From positions 2,418,001-2,482,000 of the forward strand of contig NZ_CP102381.1 in NCBI RefSeq assembly GCF_029201445.1: a stretch of 64,000 bases of DNA, written 5' to 3'. Positions 17,018-29,404 of this stretch are shown piece after piece. A program made the position numbers and the translations under genes. The number at the start of each line of letters is the position of its first letter. Position 1 is the stretch's first letter. Source of the DNA: Thiomicrorhabdus lithotrophica (GTDB lineage: Bacteria; Pseudomonadota; Gammaproteobacteria; Thiomicrospirales; Thiomicrospiraceae). The notes under the pieces were generated by a model. That model was given only the letters and a program-made list of their open reading frames with translations, had not been told where the DNA came from and made no database searches.

Positions 17018-18255
17018 AAATACTCCGCATTGCTAGCCGCAACCTATTACGTTATCAACGCCGTACACTTCTTACCACTTTATTAATTACGCTTGGTGTT
17101 GTTGCCATGCTCTTATTTGTAAGTACCTCTGGTTCGTTTAAAGCAATGATGGTCGGGCAGATTACCGACTCCATGATGGGACATTTACAAATCCATAAAA
17201 AAGGCTATGTTTCATCGATCGATAGCTTACCTTTAACACTTAATATGAAACCTCAAATGGTTGAAAAGGCGGAAGAACAATTAGCCGAGATGCCGCAAGT
17301 TGAAGCGTGGTCACCACGCATTAAACTAGGTGCTATGTTTAGTAACTTCTCAGAAACGACTAGCATCCGTTTAAATGGCGTTATCCCTGAAAAGGAGGTT
17401 GCCACCTGCCCTGAGCTGGCACAACGAATTATTGGTGAAAAACCTGCAAACCTGATTGAACGTGGGAAACTACTTATTCCGGAACTTATTGCCAAAGGCT
17501 TAAAAGTGAAAGTGGGGGACCCTGTCGTTTTAGTGGCAACCAATCGTGATGGTTCGGTAAATGGTATTAACTTTATCGTGAGCGGAGTATTAGAAGGCCT
17601 CTCAGGCCCAGGTGGTCGTGATGGTTATATTCACATTGATGATGCTCGTGACTTACTGCGCATTGACGACAATGAAATCAGTGAAATCGCAATCCGACTC
17701 AGGTCTGCTGAGTTAGAAAAACCAGCGCAAAAAGCGTTACAAGCTGGCATAGGTCAAATACTTAATCAACAAGATAAACCCGCTTTTGAAATTCACAGTT
17801 GGGACAAGCTATCCCCTTTTGCCAATATCGCCAAAATGATTGACTTAATGACTCTGTTTATCAAAATCATGCTCGTCGCGATTGTCTTAATAAGTGTCAT
17901 GAACGTCATGATTATGGCTGTCTATGAGCGTGTAAGAGAGATAGGCACTTTAGCGGCAATGGGCACACAGCCAAGAACGATTTTATCGCTCTTTTTAACC
18001 GAAGGATTACTTCTTGGTGTTGTTGGCGCTATCTTAGGCATTGTCATAAGTTTACTGATTATTTTTGGCCTGCAACAAGCTGAAATCAGTTTTGCTTTTG
18101 GACGCCAAACGGGTCTAGTTTTGCATCCGGTATTAACTTTGGGAGATGCACTTTTCGCTTCTGGAACCGTTATTATTGCCGCTGTTTTAGCTAGTTTACA
18201 ACCAGCATGGAAAGCGTCAAAGCTAAACCCTGTTGAAGCACTTCGACAAGTCTAA
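17014..18255 (+). CDS. ABC transporter permease, MacB/LolC (FtsX) type
   Basis: A 413-residue inner-membrane subunit. One N-terminal helix (about 19-41), a large periplasmic MacB_PCD-like domain (about 45-270) and three C-terminal helices forming the FtsX domain, with the typical MAVYERVREIGTLAAMGTQP coupling helix and a C-terminal SLQPAWKASKLNPVEALRQV. It starts inside the ATPase stop (ATGA) and its end is ten bases before the start of the LolA-like gene. Family members extract lipids or lipoproteins or work mechanically; the cargo here is unknown. Confidence 0.92.
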   Translation: MKILRIASRNLLRYQRRTLLTTLLITLGVVAMLLFVSTSGSFKAMMVGQITDSMMGHLQIHKKGYVSSIDSLPLTLNMKPQMVEKAEEQLAEMPQVEAWSPRIKLGAMFSNFSETTSIRLNGVIPEKEVATCPELAQRIIGEKPANLIERGKLLIPELIAKGLKVKVGDPVVLVATNRDGSVNGINFIVSGVLEGLSGPGGRDGYIHIDDARDLLRIDDNEISEIAIRLRSAELEKPAQKALQAGIGQILNQQDKPAFEIHSWDKLSPFANIAKMIDLMTLFIKIMLVAIVLISVMNVMIMAVYERVREIGTLAAMGTQPRTILSLFLTEGLLLGVVGAILGIVISLLIIFGLQQAEISFAFGRQTGLVLHPVLTLGDALFASGTVIIAAVLASLQPAWKASKLNPVEALRQV

Positions 18256-18265
18256 AGGAATTACG

Positions 18266-19036
18266 ATGAACTCTTTCAAAAAGCAACTGCTTTACTTTGT
18301 CACGGCTAGTTTAGTTATTTTATCTAACCAGGCCTGGTCAGAAGCATCAAAAACCCATGACGTGAACGCAACTCAATTACTCAAAGAGGTTGACGCTCGT
18401 TTACAGCCAAGCTCTTACGAAATGTATCGAAAACTGATTAATATCGAACCCGATGGTGACCGTAAAGAGTTTGTCCTTTATACGGTAAAAAAGGGAAAAG
18501 AGAACGTCGTTGCGCTTTTTCTGGATCCGGCTAGCGAACGTGGTCGTAGTAGCTTACGCGTAGGTGACAATATGTGGCTCTATATTCCCAATGTGGGCAA
18601 GCCATTACGCATTACCAGCCTACAATCCGTTGTAGGTGGCGTGTTCAATAACTCCGATATTCTGCAACTGGATTACAGTACGGAATACAATGCTCAAAAC
18701 GTAACAGAAGAAGGCGAACAGTTACTACTCTCTCTGAAAGCTAAAAACCGCTCTGTTGCTTACGATCAACTAAAAATGTGGGTAGATAAAACGCATAAAA
18801 CACCTATTAAAATAGAAGCCTATTCAGCGAGCGGCATGCTCATTAAAACCTTACACTACAGCAAAATAAAAGACTTTGGTAATGGCTACATCCGCCCTGC
18901 GATGCTCGAAACAGATAGCCCTCTATACAAAGGTTTTAAATCGGTCATGTTATTTGATGGGATTAAACCTCGTGAATTTAGTGAAGAAGTCTTCTCTTTA
19001 GGCTATATGTCTAAAATTGGTGAATTAAGGGAATGA
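18266..19036 (+). CDS. LolA-like outer-membrane lipoprotein-sorting family protein
   Basis: A 256-residue exported protein: signal peptide (about 1-24, ending QAWSEA) then a LolA/LolB-like half-barrel. DGDRKEFVLYTVKKGKENVVALFLDPASERGRSSLRVGDNMWLYIPNVGKPLRI is typical of the LolA-like family annotated as outer membrane lipoprotein-sorting protein. The frame extends to 18233, but AAAGGA before ATG 18266 decides the start. It overlaps the next gene by four bases. Likely role: shuttling a hydrophobic cargo between the ABC permease and the outer-membrane protein (inference). The signal peptide contains an exact palindrome copy. Confidence 0.88.
   Translation: MNSFKKQLLYFVTASLVILSNQAWSEASKTHDVNATQLLKEVDARLQPSSYEMYRKLINIEPDGDRKEFVLYTVKKGKENVVALFLDPASERGRSSLRVGDNMWLYIPNVGKPLRITSLQSVVGGVFNNSDILQLDYSTEYNAQNVTEEGEQLLLSLKAKNRSVAYDQLKMWVDKTHKTPIKIEAYSASGMLIKTLHYSKIKDFGNGYIRPAMLETDSPLYKGFKSVMLFDGIKPREFSEEVFSLGYMSKIGELRE
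18327..18338. repeat. Iterated palindrome ACCAGGCCTGGT, exact copy
   Basis: Within the signal-peptide codons of the LolA-like gene; read as Asn-Gln-Ala-Trp-Ser next to the cleavage site. Confidence 0.9.
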
Positions 19037-20328
19037 AACCCTCACCAAGCATACTCTTAGCAGGCCTGGTAATTTTTCAGATTACAGTAAATACAGCACA
19101 AGCAGAAGAGTTTAGTTTTAATGCTAGTGCTTATGAAAAAAAGCCTTATGAATTTAATGGCCATTTTGACCTACAGGTCAGCCAATTCAATACAAATAAC
19201 GATTCTGCTCTGAGCAACCTTGCCTTTAAACCACCCGAAACCCCTAAAGACTTTCAACGCTACAATAGTGAAATCGAGTTAAACGGCTTATATCGTTTTG
19301 ATAAAAGCACAGTCAATGTGCGTAGCCTTTCTCAATGGCAAAATGACATTTTTACCTCTGGCTCAGAGCACACTTTACAAGAAGGTTTTTGGAACTATCA
19401 GCCTAATAACCAATGGTCTTTTGAAATAGGTAAGCGAGCAATCAAATGGGGTAAAGGCTATGCTTGGAATCCAGTTGGTTTTATAGAACGAACCAAAAAT
19501 CCCGATGACCCAGAGGTCAACCGGGAAGGTTTTATTTTAGCGGGAGCTGAATACACACAAAGCCTACCAGTCCTAGTTAAATTGATTTCCGGCTCTATTT
19601 ACGCCATCCCTGTTTCAGAAAATTTTAATCAAGATTTTTCTAATACAACAACTGATACTGTCTTTTTCGGGGCTAAACTGTACCTGTTAATTGATGACAC
19701 TGACATCGACTTTTACCTAAGGCATTCAGCCGAGACAAATAGTGATTACGGCATTAGTTTTGCCACTAACCTAAGCTCTAACTTTGAATTACATGGTGAC
19801 TTCGCCTACCAAGATAAGATTCAATATACTCAAATACCCTCCATAGGAGGCTTAACAGAGAGCAACCATTCAACGTTTCAAAGTTTAATCGGGATTCGAT
19901 ATTTAACCGAAACGGATCTTACTTGGATAGCAGAATGGCTTCATAACCCACAAGGCTATAACCTATCAGAGATGGAACGCTACTTTGAACTCGCACACAG
20001 CAACCCTACAACCGAAACAGCAGACTACCAACTAGCACAACAAGCCAAGCAAAGCTCATACGGGTTAAATACCCCTGCTCAAAACTATGCTTACATTCGT
20101 GCAAGCCAAAAAGACTTTGCCGATATAGTCTATTTAAGTGCATCCATTACCGCCATCACCAGCCTAGAAGACAAAAGTTATTCACTCAGTCCAGAGTTAA
20201 TTTATTCGGGTCTAAAAAATAGTGAATTACGTTTTAAAGCAACCACTTTTCAAGGCACTAAAAACTCTGAATTTGGTGAAAAAATCAGCGATTCTAAATT
20301 AGAGTTTAGAGCACGATTTTTCTTCTAA
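19033..20328 (+). CDS. Probable outer-membrane beta-barrel protein of the ABC operon
   Basis: A 431-residue protein with a signal peptide (about 1-24, ending AQAEE) and alternating amphipathic strands with many aromatic residues. It ends LEFRARFFF, a terminal aromatic residue typical of barrels inserted by Bam. I do not recognise a named family; the motif WSFEIGKRAIKWGKGYAWNPVGF recalls alginate/DUF1302-type porin-like proteins. Its ATG overlaps the LolA-like stop (ATGA), so it is the fourth, tightly coupled member of the operon and probably the outer-membrane terminus of that system. Confidence 0.8.
   Translation: MKPSPSILLAGLVIFQITVNTAQAEEFSFNASAYEKKPYEFNGHFDLQVSQFNTNNDSALSNLAFKPPETPKDFQRYNSEIELNGLYRFDKSTVNVRSLSQWQNDIFTSGSEHTLQEGFWNYQPNNQWSFEIGKRAIKWGKGYAWNPVGFIERTKNPDDPEVNREGFILAGAEYTQSLPVLVKLISGSIYAIPVSENFNQDFSNTTTDTVFFGAKLYLLIDDTDIDFYLRHSAETNSDYGISFATNLSSNFELHGDFAYQDKIQYTQIPSIGGLTESNHSTFQSLIGIRYLTETDLTWIAEWLHNPQGYNLSEMERYFELAHSNPTTETADYQLAQQAKQSSYGLNTPAQNYAYIRASQKDFADIVYLSASITAITSLEDKSYSLSPELIYSGLKNSELRFKATTFQGTKNSEFGEKISDSKLEFRARFFF
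19061..19070. repeat. Iterated palindrome, 10-bp variant (CAGGCCTGGT)
   Basis: In the signal-peptide codons of the barrel gene; read as Ala-Gly-Leu-Val. Confidence 0.7.
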
Positions 20329-20411
20329 AAAAGCGATTTCAACTTTGATTCACTGCCCCTCCTTGGTTTTGGTTTTACTAGACTCACCAAAGCATTTAAA
20401 TTCTCTGTTAA

Positions 20412-21065
<654 letters not shown>

Positions 21066-21113
21066 AGAAACAAACACTCAACCAAATTAAATACCACAAA
21101 TTAGCCATTTTAG

Positions 21114-22310
<1,197 letters not shown>

Positions 22311-22316
22311 AGTTAA

Positions 22317-23431
<1,115 letters not shown>

Positions 23432-23432
<1 letters not shown>

Positions 23433-23541
23433 TTTTGGCTGCCTAGTTTAGGGCTTAGCGTTGTTAGACCTTTCGGTCATTGAGTTTTACTCGACTCCCT
23501 TAGGCCTGCCTAGCTAAACACCTAAACTAGTTTGCCAAAAT
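23432..23541. repeat. Imperfect long inverted repeat with internal hairpins between kdnB and kdsB
   Basis: Left arm 23432-23452 and right arm 23521-23541 share ATTTTGGC/GCCAAAAT and TAGTTTAGG/CCTAAACTA. The interior holds GACC-TTTC-GGTC and GAG-TTTTA-CTC hairpins and an AGGCCT. It could be a MITE-like element or a structured RNA in the kdn mRNA. No clear target-site duplication was seen. Confidence 0.55.
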
Positions 23542-23581
23542 ACTTATTCGATTCATTACAAAACACTTCAGAGTCATCCTT

Positions 23582-24328
23582 ATGAATACTTATGTCTTTA
23601 TTCCTGCACGTTATGGTTCTTCTCGTTTACCTGGTAAGCCTTTAAAGCTGATTGATGGTAAACCTATGATTCAACATGTGTATGAACGTATCTCTAAAGC
23701 CCAAGGGTTAGCAGGTGTTTATATTGCAACGGATGATGAGCGTATTAAAGAGGTGGTTGAAGCGTTTGGTGGCAAAGTGGTCATGACACCTATTGAAGCC
23801 GCATCGGGTACAGACCGTATTGCTGCAGCCGCTAAAGCAGTGGGGTTGAATGACGATGATTTAATCGTGAATGTTCAAGGTGATCAACCGTTGGTTCACC
23901 CAGAATCCATTGAAGATGTTATTGCGCCGTTCTTAGCTGAAGACTACGATAAAAGCTTTGAAATGAGCACATTGTCTTTCAAAATCATTAATGAAGCTGA
24001 AATCACCAACCCTAAAGATGTGAAATTAGTTACCGATGTAAATGGTTTTGCATTGTATTTTTCTCGTGCTACGATCCCACATGGCCGTGATTACTGGGAC
24101 CATGACAGCTTTAAACATTTAGGTGTCTACGCTTATACGAAACGTTTTGTCGATTTATTCAATTCACTGCCAATGGGAACTTTGGAAGATATTGAAAAGC
24201 TAGAACAGCTTAGAGCGTTAGAGTACGGTCATAAAATCAAAGTGGTTCAGAGCCAATATGACTCTCCTGAAGTTGACTTGCCAGGTGATATCGCAATCAT
24301 GGAAGCGTTATTACAGGCTGGACATTAA
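23582..24328 (+). CDS. kdsB: CMP-Kdo/CMP-8-amino-Kdo synthetase KdsB
   Basis: Cytidylyltransferase, 248 residues, activating Kdo (here probably Kdo8N) as CMP-sugar for lipid A core synthesis. [15 protein letters not shown] at the CTP site, [13 protein letters not shown] with metal-binding Asp, and [13 protein letters not shown] are family hallmarks. It follows kdnA-kdnB and precedes waaA, forming one functional block. Its TAA is part of a 24-bp perfect palindrome that includes the iterated 12-mer. Confidence 0.96.
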   Translation: MNTYVFIPARYGSSRLPGKPLKLIDGKPMIQHVYERISKAQGLAGVYIATDDERIKEVVEAFGGKVVMTPIEAASGTDRIAAAAKAVGLNDDDLIVNVQGDQPLVHPESIEDVIAPFLAEDYDKSFEMSTLSFKIINEAEITNPKDVKLVTDVNGFALYFSRATIPHGRDYWDHDSFKHLGVYAYTKRFVDLFNSLPMGTLEDIEKLEQLRALEYGHKIKVVQSQYDSPEVDLPGDIAIMEALLQAGH

Positions 24329-24349
24329 GCTACCAGGCCTGGTAGCTTA
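24326..24349. repeat. Iterated palindrome copy (12-mer at 24332-24343) in a perfect 24-bp palindrome
   Basis: Exact 12-mer extended by TAAGCT / AGCTTA on both sides. It begins with the kdsB stop codon and lies between kdsB and waaA. It has no T run, so it is not a standard terminator but could form a strong hairpin or cruciform. Confidence 0.9.
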
Positions 24350-24371
24350 GAATTTATATTTGGATTATTGA

Positions 24372-25592
24372 ATGCTAATTTACCAAATTCTCATTCGTCT
24401 ATTAAGCCCGCTTATATGGCTAGTCATTATCATTGAAGCCATTAAAGGTAAAGATGGTTGGCATTTTTTCTTTCAAAAAACTGGCCTTAAACTTCCTAAT
24501 TTACACACAACCCAGAGCCGCCCTATTTGGATTCATTGTGCCTCAGTTGGTGAAGTCAAAGCGGCCGAACCTTTAGTACGTGCTCTGTTGGCAAATCACA
24601 CGATTCTCATTACGACCAATACCGCCACCAGTAAACCACTTATTCATGAGCTATATGGCTCCGAGGTAGAACACTGTTATTTACCATTCGACTGGCCCTA
24701 TGCTTTACGTCGCTTTGTCAGGAAATATAACCCCAAAAAACTCTGGATAATGGAAACTGAAATCTGGCCAAATCTATTTCGAGTTGCAAATAAAGCCGAT
24801 ATTGAAATTTGTATATTGAATGGGCGCCTAACAGCCAAAACATTTAAAACACCCAGTTGGTTGCAAGCCGCTTACCGTAATAGTTTGCGCCGTGTTGATA
24901 AAATTATTGCGCGTTCAAACACCGATGCAGAAAACTTCAAAAAGCTTGGCGCAACGGATAATCAACTGACCGTTTTAGGCAACATTAAATACGCCGCTCA
25001 ACCAGAAACAAAACCACAAGTTAGACCTATTAATAGAGAGTTTATCTTAGCGGCTTCCACACACCAAGATGAAGAGTTACAAATCACCCAGGCTTGGTTA
25101 GAATTAAAACGTCCTGAACTTTTGGTTATCGTGCCACGCCACCCTAAACGCAGTACAAACATTCAAAAGCAACTTGGCTTTTTAGGTGATTTATTACAAA
25201 CAGCCACAAAAGGTCAAATCCCAAGTGGTGATACTTTGGTATTTCTTGACGACCGCATTGGAAAACTTATGCCTCTTTATGCTCACGCCAAGCTTGTCAT
25301 AATGGGCGGTAGTTTTGTACCAAAAGGTGGCCACAACATCCTAGAACCCGCGGCTTTCAAAAAAGCCATTATAAGCGGACCAGATAGTCGAGATTTTGCA
25401 GACGAAATGCAGTTACTGAAAGCCCAGAACGGAATCATTCAGCTTGAAAAATATTCTGAGCTACAAAACACCATACAAGAACTACTCGAGAACTCTAAGA
25501 AAACTGAAACCTTAGGTAAAAATGCGTTAAATGCATTACAAAAACAAAGAAACACCTTAAAAGATTACCTTTCTGTACTTCAAATCTCATAA
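24372..25592 (+). CDS. waaA: Kdo transferase WaaA (KdtA)
   Basis: Inner-membrane-associated glycosyltransferase that adds Kdo (or Kdo8N) from CMP-sugar to lipid IVA; 406 residues, close to family length. N-terminal membrane anchor (about 5-22), IWIHCASVGEVKAAEPLVRALL, METEIWPNL, and KLVIMGGSFVPKGGHNILEPAAF in the C-terminal nucleotide-binding half. It follows kdsB by 43 bases, completing a Kdo8N synthesis, activation and transfer unit. Confidence 0.95.
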   Translation: MLIYQILIRLLSPLIWLVIIIEAIKGKDGWHFFFQKTGLKLPNLHTTQSRPIWIHCASVGEVKAAEPLVRALLANHTILITTNTATSKPLIHELYGSEVEHCYLPFDWPYALRRFVRKYNPKKLWIMETEIWPNLFRVANKADIEICILNGRLTAKTFKTPSWLQAAYRNSLRRVDKIIARSNTDAENFKKLGATDNQLTVLGNIKYAAQPETKPQVRPINREFILAASTHQDEELQITQAWLELKRPELLVIVPRHPKRSTNIQKQLGFLGDLLQTATKGQIPSGDTLVFLDDRIGKLMPLYAHAKLVIMGGSFVPKGGHNILEPAAFKKAIISGPDSRDFADEMQLLKAQNGIIQLEKYSELQNTIQELLENSKKTETLGKNALNALQKQRNTLKDYLSVLQIS

Positions 25593-25699
25593 AGTTTATA
25601 TATAAACTTACAAAGCGAGTCAATATTCGTACTCAACAGTTTAAAATTTAAGGTAAAATAACCCCTTACCTTTGAAATTTACGGGATAGGAAAAAAATT

Positions 25700-25924
25700 A
25701 TGGCACGTGTCACAGTAGAAGATTGTTTAACTCAAGTAGAAAACCGTTTTGAGCTTGTTATTTTGAGTTCAAAGCGCGCTCGTCAATTAGCAAATGGTGC
25801 AGAAGCGACTCTACCATGGGATAAAGATAAACCAACCGTTATGGCTTTACGCGAACTAGCAGAAAACACCATTGATGGTGAAGTGGTTATGGCGGATCCT
25901 GATACGCCTCCTTTCTTTAGCTAA
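25700..25924 (+). CDS. rpoZ: RNA polymerase omega subunit RpoZ
   Basis: A 74-residue omega subunit assisting beta-prime folding. [20 protein letters not shown] and the [27 protein letters not shown] block are typical. It is slightly shorter than in E. coli (91). It lies 42 bases upstream of spoT as in most gammaproteobacteria; its N-terminal region forms part of one ppGpp site in the polymerase. Confidence 0.97.
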   Translation: MARVTVEDCLTQVENRFELVILSSKRARQLANGAEATLPWDKDKPTVMALRELAENTIDGEVVMADPDTPPFFS

Positions 25925-25966
25925 TACACTTTTATTTAGAAATTCATTTTTAACTAAAGGTTCCCT

Positions 25967-28108
25967 ATGCCGACACCAAGTTCAATAAACGGTTTACTAG
26001 AAAAAGCCTCTGCTTATTTAACACCTGAACAAGTAGAGCTCGTTCATTCCGCTTTTGAATTTGGTGCTCTCGCACATCAAGGTCAAACTCGTAAATCGGG
26101 TGGCGACTATATCTGGCACCCTGTTGCCGTGGCTGAGATCTTAGCCGAAATACAACTCGACAAAGAAAGTTTAATAGCGGCTATTTTGCACGATGTTGTT
26201 GAAGATACCCCCTACACCAAAAATGATATTGCCGAACGCTTTGGTGAAAGTGTTGCTGAAATCGTTGATGGTGTTACCAAACTTGGTAAACTCGAGTTTG
26301 ATAACCCACAAGAAGCTCAAGCTGAAAATTTCCGTAAGATGATTTTAGCGATGTCTCGTGATATTCGAGTCATTCTAATCAAACTGGCAGATAGACTTCA
26401 CAATATGCGTACTTTGGGGGTTATGCGTCCAGATAAACAACGTCGTATAGCACGTGAAACGCTCGAAATTTTTGCGCCAATCGCAGGTCGTCTTGGTATC
26501 AACGCGGTACGTATTGAACTTGAAGACCTAGGGTTTAAAGCAATGCACCCTACACGTTTTGCAGTACTCGAAAACGCCGTAAAAAAAGCGCGTGGGAATC
26601 GTAAAGAGGTCATTGAACAGATTAGCGAGACTTTTCATAACCGTTTAACCCAAGAGAAAATTCCTTGCCAGGTTATTGGTCGTGAAAAGCATCTGTATAG
26701 TCTGTATAAAAAGATGAAAAATAAGCGTCAAAGCTTTAACGACATCTTAGATATTTTTGCTTTCCGCATTATTGTAAATTCGGCCGATGACTGTTATCGC
26801 ACATTAGGAACGGTTCACTCAATATATAAGCCTTTACCAGGCCGTTTTAAAGATTACATTGCGATTCCTAAAGCCAATGGCTATCAATCACTGCATACTG
26901 CTTTATTTGGGCCTTATGGCGTTCATTTAGAAGTACAAATTCGCTCAGAAACGATGCATGAAGTATCTGAGCATGGTATTGCCGCACATTGGCAATACAA
27001 GCAGGAAAATACCGAAGCCGATGGCCCCCCTTCCCATGTTGATTTACGCGCTCAAGAATGGGTGAAAAACCTGTTAGAGATACAGCAAAGCGCAGGAAAC
27101 TCATTAGACTTTTTAGAAAACGTTAAAATCGATTTGTTCCCAGATGTTATCTACGTTTTCACGCCAAAAGGCGACATTATCACGCTTCCTTCGGGATCAA
27201 CGCCTGTCGATTTTGCTTATGCAGTGCATACCAATATCGGTCACAGTACTTTAGGCTGTCGCATAGATAAAAAACTGGTCCCATTACGTACTCCTTTAGA
27301 GAGCGGAAAGACAATCCACATACTTAAAGGCAATGAAGCCACACCGAACCCTTCTTGGTTAAACTTTGTTAAAACAGCAAAAGCACGCTCGCAAATTCGC
27401 CACTACATGAAGCACCAACAGTCAGGCGAAGCCATTGCTTTGGGTCAGCGCATGCTTACCAAGTCGTTACGTAACTTCAATATGGCTTATGAAGGACTAA
27501 CCGATGAAATTCGCAATGACCTAATTAATGAACTCAAGCTCAAAGACTGGGAACAGCTACTAGAAGAGCTCGGTTCAGGAAATAGAATGGCGCCTTTGGT
27601 CGCTAAACAGATTCATGACATTGTCTTAGGCTCTGATGACGAAATTGGGCCTAAAAACCTTAATGATGATGCTGCACTGCCTATCTCAGGAACTGAAGGT
27701 ATGGTGGTACATTTTGCAAACTGCTGCCACCCTATTCCTGGTGACGAAATTATTGGTTTTGTCAGTACAGAAAAAGGCCTAGTAATTCACCGTGAGACTT
27801 GCCATAACATAAAGAACATTCGTAATCAGCCTGAGAAATGTTTAGATGTTCAGTGGGATCAAGAAGCCTCTGCTACTTTCTTGACTGAAGTGCAAATTGA
27901 AGCAAAAAACCAACGCGGTACTCTAGCCACCATTGCCAATGAGATTGCTAAAACCAATACCGATATTGAACGTGTGCGTTCTGAAGATAAAGACGAAAGC
28001 TACAGCCTAATGCAATTTGTGATTAACGTAAGAGACCGTGATCAATTAGCCATGGTATTGAAACGCTTAAAACATCTATCTATCGTAGAAAAAGTTCAAC
28101 GACTTTAG
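25967..28108 (+). CDS. spoT: Bifunctional (p)ppGpp synthetase/hydrolase SpoT
   Basis: RelA/SpoT family, 713 residues. HD hydrolase domain near the N-terminus with GALAHQGQTRKSGGDYIWHP and ILHDVVEDT, both intact. Synthetase domain with REKHLYSLYKKM and FRIIVNSADDCYRTLG. TGS domain with VYVFTPKGDIITLPSGSTPVDFAYAVH, then zinc-finger-like NCCHPIPGDEIIGF and a C-terminal ACT domain. Because the HD residues are intact it is the SpoT rather than the RelA type. It is transcribed with rpoZ. Confidence 0.96.
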   Translation: MPTPSSINGLLEKASAYLTPEQVELVHSAFEFGALAHQGQTRKSGGDYIWHPVAVAEILAEIQLDKESLIAAILHDVVEDTPYTKNDIAERFGESVAEIVDGVTKLGKLEFDNPQEAQAENFRKMILAMSRDIRVILIKLADRLHNMRTLGVMRPDKQRRIARETLEIFAPIAGRLGINAVRIELEDLGFKAMHPTRFAVLENAVKKARGNRKEVIEQISETFHNRLTQEKIPCQVIGREKHLYSLYKKMKNKRQSFNDILDIFAFRIIVNSADDCYRTLGTVHSIYKPLPGRFKDYIAIPKANGYQSLHTALFGPYGVHLEVQIRSETMHEVSEHGIAAHWQYKQENTEADGPPSHVDLRAQEWVKNLLEIQQSAGNSLDFLENVKIDLFPDVIYVFTPKGDIITLPSGSTPVDFAYAVHTNIGHSTLGCRIDKKLVPLRTPLESGKTIHILKGNEATPNPSWLNFVKTAKARSQIRHYMKHQQSGEAIALGQRMLTKSLRNFNMAYEGLTDEIRNDLINELKLKDWEQLLEELGSGNRMAPLVAKQIHDIVLGSDDEIGPKNLNDDAALPISGTEGMVVHFANCCHPIPGDEIIGFVSTEKGLVIHRETCHNIKNIRNQPEKCLDVQWDQEASATFLTEVQIEAKNQRGTLATIANEIAKTNTDIERVRSEDKDESYSLMQFVINVRDRDQLAMVLKRLKHLSIVEKVQRL

Positions 28109-28281
28109 AAGCGATTTAGCTTTTAAGCACCAAGATAGCTTTAAATTTTCGCAGTAAGCGACATACCAAACTTAATTAATAAAGCAAACAAAATCAACAC
28201 GGATTATTTATCCCGTTTAATCCATCCTTTGCTAGAATCTCATTAACGTATTTTCCAATTCAAAACATTAAGGATAATTCC

Positions 28282-28668
28282 ATGCGCGAAATCATTGCTA
28301 CTGAAAACGCCCCCCAAGCCATTGGTACATACTCACAAGCTGTTCGTATCGGTAACACCGTTTACCTTTCTGGGCAAATAGCCCTTATTCCAGAAACAAT
28401 GGAACTAAAGCAAGGTGATATTTCTGAACGAATTCACCAAGTATTTAAGAATTTAAGTGCTGTCTGTGAGGCTGCTGGAGGTTCTTTACAAGATATTGCT
28501 AAACTGAATATATTTTTAACCGATATGAGCCACTTTGCAACGGTAAACGAAATTATGGCACAGTACTTTCAACAACCTTACCCAGCGCGTGCTGCGGTGG
28601 CTGTAAAACAGTTACCTAAAGATACGGATGTTGAAATGGATGGCGTTATGGCGTTATCTTCGTATTAA
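28282..28668 (+). CDS. ridA: RidA family 2-iminobutanoate/2-iminopropanoate deaminase
   Basis: A 128-residue Rid/YjgF trimeric enzyme that hydrolyses reactive enamine/imine intermediates of PLP enzymes. [24 protein letters not shown], and [14 protein letters not shown] with the catalytic arginine near 105. A spoT-ridA neighbourhood is common in pseudomonads. A small CTGGCTT/AAGCCAG hairpin follows at about 28689-28705 but lacks a clear T run. Confidence 0.95.
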   Translation: MREIIATENAPQAIGTYSQAVRIGNTVYLSGQIALIPETMELKQGDISERIHQVFKNLSAVCEAAGGSLQDIAKLNIFLTDMSHFATVNEIMAQYFQQPYPARAAVAVKQLPKDTDVEMDGVMALSSY

Positions 28669-28880
28669 ATATACGCATTGAATATTAGCTGGCTTATCAA
28701 AGCCAGTTATTCCCTATATCAATAACTGTTTCAGCTTATCTTTACTATTTTTTGAACTCAGGGCTAACTCATACCCCTGTTTTAAAAGCTAACTCCCTTT
28801 AAAAAATAAATTTATTATTCCTCATGTAAAGTACGATAAGATTACATTTATACGTATAAATAGTATTTAAGGAGCTAAAG

Positions 28881-29396
28881 GTGTCAACGAATTCAAAACA
28901 AGCCTCAGAAAACCTTGAACAGAAAGAAGTGATTACTGACGCCAGTATTGACCAGGTTAGAAATCTTTTATTTGGCGCTGAAGTTAACGAGTTAAATAAT
29001 AAAAGAGAACAGCTCGATAAAACATTGAGTGACAAAATTAATACGCTAGAGCAGGCCTTTGAAAAACAGTTAAAAATTCTTTCTAGCGAATTTAATCACA
29101 AACTTGATGATGTAAATAAACATCATGAAGAACATACTAAAGAATCTAGTCAACATTTTAAACAGTTAGAACATCAACTTGACGAACTTGCTCAAATACA
29201 AGCAAAAAACCATCAACAAATGGAAGACATGTTGAATATGGAAGTTGCGGATCTTAGTAAGCAAATGAATGATCAATTTGATCAACTTGAGATATTAGTT
29301 CAGCAACAACTTGATTCTCTTAAAGAACAAAAAATGAACCGTAACCAATTAGCTGACCTGTTGATGAGCATGGCGCAAAGCGTTAAACAAGAATAG
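28881..29396 (+). CDS. Coiled-coil protein of a small-GTPase operon
   Basis: A 171-residue cytoplasmic protein that is almost wholly predicted coiled coil: heptads from about residue 36 to 160, rich in Glu, Lys, Gln and Leu, with no membrane segment. It starts with GTG, supported by AAGGAG seven bases upstream. Its N-terminus carries VRNLLFGAE (26-34), closely matching LRSLLFPAE in the OmpA-like protein that follows eight bases later, so both may bind the same partner. No known family recognised. First gene of the operon with the OmpA-like protein, GTPase and HD-GYP protein. Confidence 0.8.
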   Translation: MSTNSKQASENLEQKEVITDASIDQVRNLLFGAEVNELNNKREQLDKTLSDKINTLEQAFEKQLKILSSEFNHKLDDVNKHHEEHTKESSQHFKQLEHQLDELAQIQAKNHQQMEDMLNMEVADLSKQMNDQFDQLEILVQQQLDSLKEQKMNRNQLADLLMSMAQSVKQE

Positions 29397-29404
29397 TTCT
29401 TAAT

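Noticed and set aside
28688-28706. CTGGCTT/AAGCCAG hairpin after ridA as a terminator
   Set aside because: The stem is good, but it is followed by TTATTCCC with no adequate T run; not listed as a feature.
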